Made by a program: the position numbers and the translations under genes
Origin: Glaciecola sp049650345
GTDB lineage: Bacteria; Pseudomonadota; Gammaproteobacteria; Enterobacterales; Alteromonadaceae
Length of the DNA: 64,000 nucleotides
Assembly (NCBI GenBank): GCA_049650345.1
Contig: JBARZY010000140.1
Location: 62,001-126,000, forward strand
Direction of reading: 5' to 3'
Notes under the pieces: generated by a model
Databases searched by the model: none
Seen by the model: the letters and a program-made list of their open reading frames with translations, nothing else
Told to the model about the DNA's origin: nothing
Part shown: positions 44,965 through 53,877 of the stretch, piece after piece
Numbering within the stretch: the stretch's first letter is position 1
Layout: each line of letters opens with the position of its first letter

Positions 44965-45678
44965 ATGGAACAACAAAAGTTAACAAATCAGAAAGAAACG
45001 CTAGCATTTTTACAGCAAAAATATCCAAATTGCTTCGTCTCAACAGGTAATGTGAAACCTTTAAAAATAGGTATTTTTCAAGATTTAGCCAATGAGTTGA
45101 CCAGTGATGTTGGCGAAAATGACGTAGTTAGTAAACGCTTATTACGAATGAGCCTTCGACATTACACAAGTAGTTGGCGGTATTTGGCAGCTGTGAAAAC
45201 TGGCGTTCCGCGCGTTGATTTAAGCGGCGCTGAAGGCGAGTTAGTCGAAGCGCAACACGCTGAACACGCAGCTGAGCAACTTAAAGAAAGCAAGGCCAAG
45301 GCAGCCAAAGCACGCGAAGCCAGCAAAGGCGATCAAGCAAAAACGCGACCAAGCAAACACAAAGGTTATGTAGGCAAGTCTGACGGTGCAAAATCACGTT
45401 CAAACATTGCGCCTGCTGCCAACGGCAAATCAAGTGCGGTAAAAAAACAGCATGGTAAAACAAAAAACGCTAGCAAACCTGCACCAAAGTCTGCGGCAAA
45501 ACCAATTGAAGCCCTTTCAAGTGACGATTTATCAATTGGCGCTGTTGCATTGGTTAAACTGGGTAAAGATCCAATGCCAGTTACCATTACCGATATCAGT
45601 AAAGATGGTATTGCAGTGCAACTAAACTCAGGTATGACGGTCAAAGTTCAACAAGCACAATTATATAAACATAAGTAG
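44965..45678 (+). CDS. proQ: RNA chaperone ProQ
   Basis: Global small-RNA chaperone, 237 aa. N-terminal FinO/ProQ domain (about 5-115: KETLAFLQQKYPNCF, KPLKIGIFQDL, LRMSLRHYTSSWRYLAAVKTGVPRVDLSG). A long basic Lys/Ala/Ser-rich linker (about 125-185), then a C-terminal Tudor-like domain (SIGAVALVKLG..DPMPVTITDISKDGIAV..GMTVKVQQAQLYK). Domain order and size match E. coli ProQ (232 aa). Followed by prc after 47 bp, the usual neighbour. Confidence 0.96.
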   Translation: MEQQKLTNQKETLAFLQQKYPNCFVSTGNVKPLKIGIFQDLANELTSDVGENDVVSKRLLRMSLRHYTSSWRYLAAVKTGVPRVDLSGAEGELVEAQHAEHAAEQLKESKAKAAKAREASKGDQAKTRPSKHKGYVGKSDGAKSRSNIAPAANGKSSAVKKQHGKTKNASKPAPKSAAKPIEALSSDDLSIGAVALVKLGKDPMPVTITDISKDGIAVQLNSGMTVKVQQAQLYKHK

Positions 45679-45725
45679 ATTCGGTTACGCTTTATGAGTA
45701 GCCGCTTTAGTACAAGGTTAAGCAT

Positions 45726-47840
45726 ATGCAGTTGAAAAAAGTACAAGCTCCACTACACACCCCTAGCGCTGTATTAAAAGCGTTGCTAACTTTTAGCAGA
45801 ACTAGCGCCCTAATGGTCGCAGTATTTGCTGCCAACGTATATGCAGAGGTGGTAACTGAGCCTCTAGTGCTACCAGAGCTACAGCAAGAAAAACAACATA
45901 AAGCTGCTGCCAAGCGTGTTTCAGATTTGTTTACTCGGGCACACTACAAGAAAATTAAAATTGATGACTCATTGTCATCACAAGTATTCGAGCGATATAT
46001 TGATATACTCGACAGCAATAAACATTTCTTTTTAGCCTCAGACATCGCGGCTTTCTCAAATTTATCGACCCGTTTTGACGAAGCTATTCGTTTAGGCGAG
46101 TTGGATATTGCGTACGATATTTACGAAGCTAATTTAGTCCGCAGAAAAGAACGCTTGGAATTTGCGTTAACAGAGCTTGACAACGAGTTTGATTTTGAGA
46201 AAAAAGGCGATAAATTCTACTATGATCGTGAAGATGCTAATTGGGCAAGCAGTGCTGCAGAGCTTGATGAAGTTTGGCGTCAGCGTGTTAAATACGATGC
46301 GTTAAACCTAATTATAGCTGATAAAACATTGGACGAAGCCAAAGATATTCTCAACAAACGATACACTCGAGCCATTAGACGCTTGACCCAAACAAAAAGT
46401 GAAGATGTGTTTCAAACGGTTATGAATGCTTTTGCCCGAAGTATCGAGGCACATACCAGTTATTTATCTCCGCGAAACACAGAACGTTTTCAAATGGACA
46501 TGAATTTGTCGTTAGAGGGTATTGGCGCGGTGCTTCGACCTGAAGACGATCACACTGTTATTGTTAGTCTTGTTCCTGGTGGGCCTGCCGATAAATCGGG
46601 GCAAATAAAACCGAAAGACAAAATTATTGGTGTGGCGCAAGAAGATGAAGATACTTTCGTTGACGTTGTAGGCTGGCGTTTAGATGACGTTGTAGAACTT
46701 ATTAAGGGGCCAAAGGGTTCTATCGTAAGATTGCAAGTGCAAAAAGGCGGCAGTAGTAAAAGCATTAACGAAGTGGTAGTTAAACGCGATAAAATCAAAC
46801 TGGAAGACCGTCAAGCCAAGGCAGAGGTTTATACTCCATCAGAAGGTGATTATGCCGGTAAAAAGCTGGGCGTAATAGAGATTCCTTCTTTTTATCATAA
46901 ACTTCACGTTGATATTATTAAGTTAATCAATGAGCTTAACGAACAACAAGTTGAAGGCTTAATCGTAGATTTGCGCGGAAATGGCGGCGGTAGTTTACCA
47001 GAAGCAATTGCATTAAGTGGCCTATTTATTGATAAAGGTCCAGTAGTGCAAATTAGGTACGAAAGTGGACGAATCGATGTAGAGCAAAACAATGACGGTA
47101 TAACTCATTACAGCGGTCCACTCACAGTAATGGTTGACCGTTATAGTGCCTCTGCCAGTGAGATATTTGCAGCGGCTATGCAAGACTTTAATCGCGGCGT
47201 AATTATTGGCGAGCAAACTTTCGGCAAAGGCACTGTGCAACAACATAGACGTTTGGGCCGAGTGTACGATTTTTATGAAAATCCATTAGGTGCAGTGCAA
47301 TTTACAACGGGTAAATTTTACCGTATTAATGGTGGTAGTACTCAGCACTTAGGCGTAAAGCCCGACATTTTGTATCCATCGGCGATAGACCCAGAAGAAT
47401 GGGGAGAAAGCAGTGAAGACACGGCTTTACCATGGGATAGTATTCAGCGCGCAAATTATACAACGTTTGCAGACAATGCTGATGTTATAAACCTTTTAAA
47501 AGAAAAGCATGTGGCTCGCACTAGCACTGATCCTGAGTTTCAATATATTTTTACTGATATTGTTGAGTATAAAAAGAACAAAGATAAAAACTATATATCA
47601 CTAGTGGCGTCTGAGCGTTTAGCTGAAAAAGCCGAAAGCGAGGCAAAGCAAATTGCCCGAGTGAATGAGCGTTTAGAGCGATTAGGGCTCGAAAAAATAT
47701 CATCATTGGAAGATGAATTGCCTGATGCTTTAGATGATATTGACCCGTTCTTGGCTGAGGCGGCGAATATCACGTTCGATATGATTAATGTAAGCAGTTA
47801 CGCGTTAAATAAAACGAAAAAGAAAACCGTAAGTAACTAA
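45726..47840 (+). CDS. prc: Carboxy-terminal processing protease (tail-specific protease)
   Basis: Periplasmic Ser-Lys protease, 704 aa (E. coli 682). N-terminal signal peptide to about residue 40 (SALMVAVFAANVYA). A tail-specific N-terminal domain, then PDZ (about 265-340: GIGAVLRPEDDHTVIVSLVPGGPADKSGQIKPKDKIIGV), the peptidase domain with catalytic Ser476 (YSASASEIF) and Lys501 (TFGKGTVQ), 25 residues apart as in E. coli, and a C-terminal DUF3340-type domain. It trims penicillin-binding protein 3 and degrades ssrA-tagged or aberrant periplasmic proteins, and in E. coli works with the adaptor NlpI to limit peptidoglycan endopeptidases. Confidence 0.96.
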   Translation: MQLKKVQAPLHTPSAVLKALLTFSRTSALMVAVFAANVYAEVVTEPLVLPELQQEKQHKAAAKRVSDLFTRAHYKKIKIDDSLSSQVFERYIDILDSNKHFFLASDIAAFSNLSTRFDEAIRLGELDIAYDIYEANLVRRKERLEFALTELDNEFDFEKKGDKFYYDREDANWASSAAELDEVWRQRVKYDALNLIIADKTLDEAKDILNKRYTRAIRRLTQTKSEDVFQTVMNAFARSIEAHTSYLSPRNTERFQMDMNLSLEGIGAVLRPEDDHTVIVSLVPGGPADKSGQIKPKDKIIGVAQEDEDTFVDVVGWRLDDVVELIKGPKGSIVRLQVQKGGSSKSINEVVVKRDKIKLEDRQAKAEVYTPSEGDYAGKKLGVIEIPSFYHKLHVDIIKLINELNEQQVEGLIVDLRGNGGGSLPEAIALSGLFIDKGPVVQIRYESGRIDVEQNNDGITHYSGPLTVMVDRYSASASEIFAAAMQDFNRGVIIGEQTFGKGTVQQHRRLGRVYDFYENPLGAVQFTTGKFYRINGGSTQHLGVKPDILYPSAIDPEEWGESSEDTALPWDSIQRANYTTFADNADVINLLKEKHVARTSTDPEFQYIFTDIVEYKKNKDKNYISLVASERLAEKAESEAKQIARVNERLERLGLEKISSLEDELPDALDDIDPFLAEAANITFDMINVSSYALNKTKKKTVSN

Positions 47841-47857
47841 CTTTCGGCAATAAAAAT

Positions 47858-47891
47858 AACCGCAGTGCTTGGCTACAGGCTCTGCGGTTTA
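47858..47891 (+). terminator. Hairpin after prc
   Basis: Perfect 8-bp stem AACCGCAG/CTGCGGTT with a 16-nt loop, followed by only TAT rather than a T-run. Weak or Rho-assisted terminator ahead of the transporter gene. Confidence 0.45.
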
Positions 47892-47924
47892 TGTATATAT
47901 AATAATAACAAGAAAGAGGTTTTT

Positions 47925-49250
47925 ATGAGTGCACGGGGTTTATTCTCCTCGCGGCTAGGGTTTGTATTAGCAGCGGCAGGGTCTGCAGTAGGCTTAGGCA
48001 ATATTTGGGGCTTCCCAACAAAAGTTGCTGAAAATGGCGGTGCAGCTTTCGTTGCCATGTACCTTATTATGGCATTCTTATTAGCCTATCCAGTTCTTAT
48101 GGCTGAGTTAATCATTGGTCGTGCAAAGCGTGCCAATATGATCACTGCTTTAAAACAAATCTCTGGCAACATCTCCGGGACTATCACCGGTAGCGTTGGT
48201 GCAATTACCGTTATTTTAATTCTAGCGTTTTATAGTATTGTTGCAGGCTGGATGATTTCTTATTTATTAGACTCATTTGCTGCGGTTCTGAGTCTAGATT
48301 TAGCCTGGTTAACCGACGAATCCATCTCACGTAACTTAGTGTTTATGGCAATATTCCTTGTCATTACTTGTGTAGTGGTTATTGGCGGTGTAAGTGATGG
48401 TATAGAAAAATGGTCAGTTCGACTTATGCCCACACTGTTAGTACTGATCATATTATTGATTGCCTATGTGAGCACCTTAAACGGTGCATCTGATGGTTGG
48501 CGTGCCTTTTTAGTACCTGATTTATCACGCGCTTTAGACGCTGGTTTAATGATTGATGCCATGGGTCAAGCATTTTTCTCTATGTCGTTGGGTGTCGGTA
48601 CGATGCTTGTTTACGGTTCATATATACAAAAAAACGAGAATCTACCTAAGTTAGGTGCGTCGGTCGCATTGGTTGATATTGGCGTGGCAGTGCTGGCTGG
48701 TATGTTGATTATCCCTGCAATGTATGTCGCCTTGGCAAGCGGTGTTGAAATTTACGACAATGGTCAACTTATTTCAGGGCCTTCGTTAATTTTTCAAGTA
48801 CTACCGACTTTATTTACCACTATGGGTTATGCCGGAACCTTTGTTTCCTTCGCATTTTTCGCATTAATGGTTATCGCGTCAGTTACCTCATCCATTTCTA
48901 TGTTAGAAGTGCCGGTTGCTTATTTAGTAGATAGTAAAGGCATCCGTCGTAAAAAGGCGACTATTACACTCAGTGTTTTAGTGTTTGCTGTTAGTGCAAT
49001 TATTGTATTAAATTTTGACATGTTGTTCGGTTTTGTTATTTCACTTACCACGCAATATAGCCAGCCATTGTTAGGCTTGGTGCTATGTATTTTTGCTGGC
49101 TGGGTATGGAAACGGAATGAAATTTTGGACGAGTTACAAGCGGGCGACGCAGGTGCTGAACACAGTTTGTTTTGGAAAATTTGGCCATGGTACGTTAAAT
49201 TCGTGTGCCCAGTGGTCATTGCATTGATGTTTTACAGGACGGTCGTATAA
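47925..49250 (+). CDS. Sodium-dependent transporter, NSS (SNF) family
   Basis: Neurotransmitter:sodium symporter of the LeuT fold, 441 aa from ATG 47925. A longer in-frame start at 47865 has no ribosome-binding site and lies in the prc hairpin; AAAGAGG precedes 47925. The first helix reads RLGFVLAAAGSAVGLGNIWGFP, the NSS signature with the unwound TM1 around GNIWGFP, and the second NGGAAFVAMYLI. About eleven TMs. The family carries amino acids with Na+. It starts nhaC's operon partner: the next gene begins 2 bp after the stop. Confidence 0.93.
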   Translation: MSARGLFSSRLGFVLAAAGSAVGLGNIWGFPTKVAENGGAAFVAMYLIMAFLLAYPVLMAELIIGRAKRANMITALKQISGNISGTITGSVGAITVILILAFYSIVAGWMISYLLDSFAAVLSLDLAWLTDESISRNLVFMAIFLVITCVVVIGGVSDGIEKWSVRLMPTLLVLIILLIAYVSTLNGASDGWRAFLVPDLSRALDAGLMIDAMGQAFFSMSLGVGTMLVYGSYIQKNENLPKLGASVALVDIGVAVLAGMLIIPAMYVALASGVEIYDNGQLISGPSLIFQVLPTLFTTMGYAGTFVSFAFFALMVIASVTSSISMLEVPVAYLVDSKGIRRKKATITLSVLVFAVSAIIVLNFDMLFGFVISLTTQYSQPLLGLVLCIFAGWVWKRNEILDELQAGDAGAEHSLFWKIWPWYVKFVCPVVIALMFYRTVV

Positions 49251-49252
49251 CC

Positions 49253-50725
49253 ATGGAAAGCCAACGTAATACAATAAAAACGCCAACCTTGTTAGACGCG
49301 CTAATTCCTATCGTGGTTTTGGTCGTAATGATGTTCAGCGCGGTAATGCTATATGGCGCAGACTCGTCGTACGGACCGAATCAAATTGCGCTGTTAATAG
49401 GTATGTTTTTAGCTGCCGTTATTGGTATGAAAAACGGACACACGTGGGAAGATATTGAAAAAGGCATGGTCAAAGGCATCTCTATGTCGTTAGGGGCGTG
49501 TTTAATTCTATTAGCCGTGGGGTCTTTAATTGGTACATGGATGCTGGCTGGCACCGTGCCTACATTAATATATTATGGTTTGTCGCTACTAAGCCCAGAT
49601 CTGTTTTATGCTGCAAGCTGCGTAATTTGCGCGGTGGTTGCAATGAGCATTGGTAGCAGTTGGACCACTGCCGCAACCATTGGCGTTGCCTTGATTGGTG
49701 TTGCTACAGGCATGGAATTATCACTCGCAATAACCGCGGGTGCTATTGTATCGGGCGCTTATTTTGGCGATAAGCTATCTCCATTATCAGAAACCACTAA
49801 CCTTGCTCCGGCTATTGCTGGAACCAATTTGTTTGAACATATCAAGTACATGCTTTGGACAACCGTACCAAGTTTCACTATTGCATTGGTTTTGTTTGTA
49901 ATCTTAGGTTTTCAGGAAGAGTCGGCCAGTTCGGCATTGCGGATTCAACAAATGCAAGAGGTGTTGAAAGCAGAATTTAATATCGCGTGGTATACCCTTA
50001 TTCCATTGTTTGTATTGTTAGGCTTAGCCATCAACAAAATGCCGGCTTTTCCAGCGGTTGCAGTAGGCGCTATTTTGGGCGGGATATGGGCAATGTTGTT
50101 CCAAGGTGAGCTAGTCAGTAGCATGTTGAGTACCGATCATTCAGATTTTATTACCAGTGTTATGGTCGTATGGAGTGCCTTGTTTGACGGTGTGAGTTTT
50201 TCCACTGGCGATGACAACCTGAATGATTTATTAAGCCGCGGCGGTATGTCTAGCATGTTAAATACCATTTGGTTAATAATATGCGCGATGTCGTTCGGTG
50301 CGGTGCTAGAGCGTGTTGGTTTACTTAACGCTATCGTAGCAGCTTGCTTAAAAGGTGCCACAAGTGCCGGAGACATGGTCAGTAGAACTATATTGACGTG
50401 TATTGGTACAAATCTCGTTACAGCTGACCAATACATATCTATTGTGATGCCGGGCCGAATGTACAAAGAAGAGTTTGAAAAACGCAATCTTCATCAACTT
50501 AATTTGTCGCGAAGTTTAGAAGATGGCGGCACGATTACCTCTCCGCTTATTCCTTGGAATACCTGTGGTGCATATATGCACGGGGTATTGGGTGTGCATC
50601 CATTTAGCTATGCGTTTTATGCATTTTTCAATTTAATCAATCCAATCTTGGCTATTATCTATGCCTACCTTGGTATCAAGATATTGCGCTTAACTCCACC
50701 AAAAGTTGAGGTTAAGCCTAATTAG
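49253..50725 (+). CDS. nhaC: Na+/H+ antiporter NhaC family
   Basis: Sodium/proton antiporter of 490 aa from ATG 49253; AGGACGG lies about 11 nt before it, and the longer in-frame start at 49205 lies within the preceding gene. About eleven TMs. Typical segments are GSSWTTAATIGVALIGVATG, SGAYFGDKLSPLSETTNLAPAIAG, and SLEDGGTITSPLIPWNTCGAYM, the conserved NhaC residues. It sits 2 bp after the NSS transporter, a pairing that suggests recycling of Na+ brought in by uptake, or amino-acid efflux. NhaC-family members can also exchange amino acids, so the substrate is not certain. Confidence 0.92.
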   Translation: MESQRNTIKTPTLLDALIPIVVLVVMMFSAVMLYGADSSYGPNQIALLIGMFLAAVIGMKNGHTWEDIEKGMVKGISMSLGACLILLAVGSLIGTWMLAGTVPTLIYYGLSLLSPDLFYAASCVICAVVAMSIGSSWTTAATIGVALIGVATGMELSLAITAGAIVSGAYFGDKLSPLSETTNLAPAIAGTNLFEHIKYMLWTTVPSFTIALVLFVILGFQEESASSALRIQQMQEVLKAEFNIAWYTLIPLFVLLGLAINKMPAFPAVAVGAILGGIWAMLFQGELVSSMLSTDHSDFITSVMVVWSALFDGVSFSTGDDNLNDLLSRGGMSSMLNTIWLIICAMSFGAVLERVGLLNAIVAACLKGATSAGDMVSRTILTCIGTNLVTADQYISIVMPGRMYKEEFEKRNLHQLNLSRSLEDGGTITSPLIPWNTCGAYMHGVLGVHPFSYAFYAFFNLINPILAIIYAYLGIKILRLTPPKVEVKPN

Positions 50726-50760
50726 CATTGTGGATTGGAATACCAATATACGAGACATAA

Positions 50761-53424
50761 ATGACTAACTCAGCAGTGATGACCAGTAAGAAGCGCGCAG
50801 ATTATGCTGTGCCTTCCCACCTTATTAGCCATGTAGATATTAGCTTCGAATTATCGAGTGATAATACTCTAGTCACTAATGTAATGAGAGTGAAGCGCAA
50901 CCCACTTGCCGATGCAACAAGTGATTTAGTGTTAGTAGGTGAAGGTATAGAACTGCTTGATGTGTGTATTGATGACAAATTGTTGCAAGCAGACCATGGA
51001 TATCGTCAGCATGACAACGAGCTTATTATTTATTGTTCTGACGACGTATTTACCCTAACTATTCGCAATCATGTCAACCCAAAGGCAAATACCTCGCTTG
51101 AAGGCTTATACTTTTCAAATGATGCGTTCTGCACGCAATGTGAAGCTGAAGGGTTTAGAAAAATCACGTATTTTTTAGACCGCCCAGATGTATTATCGAT
51201 ATACACAGTGACCCTTACGTCAAACGACGAAGGATTGTCATATTTACTCAGTAATGGCAATTTGTTAAGTGACACCGGTTACGTAAACGGGCAACGCACT
51301 TGTGTATGGCATGACCCATTTCCTAAGCCATGTTATCTGTTCGCCCTCGTCGCAGGGCATTTTGATAAACGCGTAGACACCTTCACAACGCAATCTGGTA
51401 AACACGTATCTCTAGAGTTGTTTGTTGATGTAGGAAGAGGGCATCAAGGACAACATGCATTGGATTCACTGAAAAAAGCCATGGCATGGGATGAAAAAAC
51501 TTACGGCCTAGAATACGATCTCGACACATATATGGTAGTTGCAGTAGACTTTTTTAATATGGGAGCGATGGAAAATAAAGGTTTAAACGTCTTTAATTCA
51601 AAATTTGTATTAGCCAACCCTGACACTGCGACCGATACTGATTATTTTAATATTGAGTCTATTATTGCCCATGAGTATTTTCACAACTGGACGGGTAACC
51701 GCGTCACTTGTAGAGATTGGTTTCAACTGAGTTTAAAAGAAGGCTTGACTGTATTTAGAGATCAACAATTTTCTGCAGACATGTTCAGCGCATTGCAAAC
51801 ACGAATAGATCAAGTGAAAATTATGCGCGAGCATCAATTTGCTGAAGATGATGGGCCAATGAGCCACCCCATTAGGCCTGATGAAGTCATGGAAATGAAT
51901 AACTTTTATACCGTAACGGTTTACGATAAGGGGGCAGAAGTTATTCGTATGCTGCACACTTTGCTAGGCAAAGCCGGTTTCCGCAAAGGTATGGACTTGT
52001 ATTTTACTCGTTTTGATGGCCAAGCGGTTACTTGCGATGATTTTGTAGATGCCATGCAAGATGCAAATAATCACGATTTATCTCATTTTAAACGTTGGTA
52101 CTCGCAATCAGGCACCCCCATCGTTCAGGTTGAAAGCAGTTGTAATGGCGCTGGTGAAACCATATTGAGCTTTGAGCAAAAACACAAACCGTCAGTAAGT
52201 CAGCCGCACAAGCAGAATTTGTATATTCCTATCAAAATGGAGTGTTTTGATGCTAACGGTGCGAATGTTCCATTGAATATTGAGAACAACACATTAGTGC
52301 TGACTGAGCGCGCTACATCGTTAAATGTAGGCAAGGTGTGTGGTGATGTTACCCCGTCGTTGCTGCAAGATTTTTCAGCGCCGGTCAAAATTGAGTATAA
52401 CTATACACCAGAACAACACCTTACTATTATTGCTAAGGCGAACAGCGATTATGCTAAGTGGGAAGCTGCGCAGTCGTTCTTTATCCACATGTTCAAGGCA
52501 GCATATCAGCATGCTAGTGCGAACCCTAGGCAGTCGTTAGCCACATTTACAATAACAAACGAAGCATTAATCAACCAGTTTGTCACTAACGTACAAAGTG
52601 TTCAAAATAATCAAGAAGTGCTTGCACAACTGTTGACCCTCCCCAGTATTGAAACGGCAATGCGCATACTATCAAAGGCTAACCCTACAATAGCCGTACA
52701 AGCATATAGCCAGCTAGTTCAACTGTTTTCAGGTGCGCTCAGCAAATTTTGTGAATCTGTTTATGCTGAAACAACCAGCCAAGAGGGCTATGTATATAAT
52801 AAGCAGCATGCAAATAAACGTGCTTTGAACGCTATTTGTTTGAAGCACCTGTGTGTAGCGAATGTGCCAAACGTGTCGCAAGTTGTCACTCAACACTATG
52901 GTAACGCTGACAACATGACTGATGCACTGTCAGCTTTGCATGCAGCACGAGCCTTATTTGAATACCATCAAAGCGATGTATTTGACGCGTTAATGCTGCG
53001 TTTTGAGAGTAAGCACAAAGATGATGCAGTGGTTATGGATAAATGGTTTTCCTTGCACGCAAGTACTGCTCGCAGCGATATTTTAAGTCATTTAGACTTG
53101 CTCCAATCGCATGCTCAATATTCAATGACCAACCCGAACAAAGTACGTGCATTAATAGGCAGTTTTGCATTTTACAACACGCTGGGTTTTCATAACGAAT
53201 CAGGGCAGGGATATCAATATTTAGCTGATTATTTAATAAAAATAGATGCCTTAAACCCGCAAGTTGCCTCTCGATTAATTACGCCATTTATTCAGTCCGA
53301 TTATTTGAACAGGCAACACAAAGATTTGATAGACCAGCAACTATCACGCATTTTTGGAACACCCAATTTAAGTAAAGACTTATTCGAAAAAATCAGTAAA
53401 ACGTTATCAGCATCTAAACTTTAA
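50761..53424 (+). CDS. pepN: Aminopeptidase N
   Basis: Zinc M1 aminopeptidase, 887 aa (E. coli 870). Exopeptidase motif GAMENKGLN near 275, zinc site HEYFHNW with His304, Glu305, His308 and second-sphere Glu327 (E. coli 297/298/301/320). The catalytic domain, beta-sandwich and long helical C-domain are complete. It is cytoplasmic and finishes peptide breakdown for amino-acid recycling. The small DUF2835 gene follows after 17 bp. Confidence 0.97.
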   Translation: MTNSAVMTSKKRADYAVPSHLISHVDISFELSSDNTLVTNVMRVKRNPLADATSDLVLVGEGIELLDVCIDDKLLQADHGYRQHDNELIIYCSDDVFTLTIRNHVNPKANTSLEGLYFSNDAFCTQCEAEGFRKITYFLDRPDVLSIYTVTLTSNDEGLSYLLSNGNLLSDTGYVNGQRTCVWHDPFPKPCYLFALVAGHFDKRVDTFTTQSGKHVSLELFVDVGRGHQGQHALDSLKKAMAWDEKTYGLEYDLDTYMVVAVDFFNMGAMENKGLNVFNSKFVLANPDTATDTDYFNIESIIAHEYFHNWTGNRVTCRDWFQLSLKEGLTVFRDQQFSADMFSALQTRIDQVKIMREHQFAEDDGPMSHPIRPDEVMEMNNFYTVTVYDKGAEVIRMLHTLLGKAGFRKGMDLYFTRFDGQAVTCDDFVDAMQDANNHDLSHFKRWYSQSGTPIVQVESSCNGAGETILSFEQKHKPSVSQPHKQNLYIPIKMECFDANGANVPLNIENNTLVLTERATSLNVGKVCGDVTPSLLQDFSAPVKIEYNYTPEQHLTIIAKANSDYAKWEAAQSFFIHMFKAAYQHASANPRQSLATFTITNEALINQFVTNVQSVQNNQEVLAQLLTLPSIETAMRILSKANPTIAVQAYSQLVQLFSGALSKFCESVYAETTSQEGYVYNKQHANKRALNAICLKHLCVANVPNVSQVVTQHYGNADNMTDALSALHAARALFEYHQSDVFDALMLRFESKHKDDAVVMDKWFSLHASTARSDILSHLDLLQSHAQYSMTNPNKVRALIGSFAFYNTLGFHNESGQGYQYLADYLIKIDALNPQVASRLITPFIQSDYLNRQHKDLIDQQLSRIFGTPNLSKDLFEKISKTLSASKL

Positions 53425-53441
53425 GCAATTTAGGTAGGCTT

Positions 53442-53687
53442 ATGGGCAACAAAAATCACAAGCGATATACGTTTTCCATCAATTTATCTTATGCTGATTG
53501 TGAAGATTTGTACAAACAGCACATTAAGTTTTTGATGGTGACCGACGATAACGGTAAACGCATCCAGCTTCCAAAAGACAACATGAAGCGGTTTGTTACT
53601 CCGATTGGTTTAAAAGGGCGTTTTGAACTTTTAACCGACATCAACCATAAAATATTAACAATCAAGCCGCTTGATACACCAAATTAG
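53442..53687 (+). CDS. DUF2835-family small protein
   Basis: 81-aa protein that resembles DUF2835 (from memory). It is beta-rich: YTFSINLSYADCEDLYKQHIKFLMVTDDNGKRIQLPKDNMKRFVTPIGLKGRFEL. No signal peptide or TM; slightly basic. Starts 17 bp after pepN, so it is probably co-expressed. The repeated pattern of strand pairs suits a PilZ-sized or Sm-like barrel that may bind RNA or a ligand, but no function is known. Confidence 0.85.
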   Translation: MGNKNHKRYTFSINLSYADCEDLYKQHIKFLMVTDDNGKRIQLPKDNMKRFVTPIGLKGRFELLTDINHKILTIKPLDTPN

Positions 53688-53694
53688 TGTGCGT

Positions 53695-53715
53695 GTTGTT
53701 CGAAAATAGAACAAC
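53695..53715. repeat. Inverted repeat after the DUF2835 gene
   Basis: Perfect 7-bp arms GTTGTTC and GAACAAC with a 7-nt spacer, 8 bases beyond the DUF2835 stop. Could be a weak terminator or an operator for the following cluster. Confidence 0.4.
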
Positions 53716-53812
53716 TTGTTAACTAAAAGTGAAGTTATTTGGGCAATTCTAACGAATATTCTACAACTGGTACGATTTGTTCTTGCGATTGTGAGCAAAT
53801 GATGTAATCATT

Positions 53813-53842
53813 TTGTTAATTATAACAACACAACTATATAAT
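53813..53842 (+). promoter_or_regulatory. Candidate promoter of the DUF1302 cluster
   Basis: TTGTTA (53813-53818), 18-bp spacer, TATAAT (53837-53842), 35 bp before the DUF1302 start. The -10 is perfect; the -35 has one main deviation from consensus. GGAGAAGG follows as ribosome-binding site. Confidence 0.55.
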
Positions 53843-53877
53843 TTGTGTTATCGACTGTATTTGGAGAAGGTAAACCC

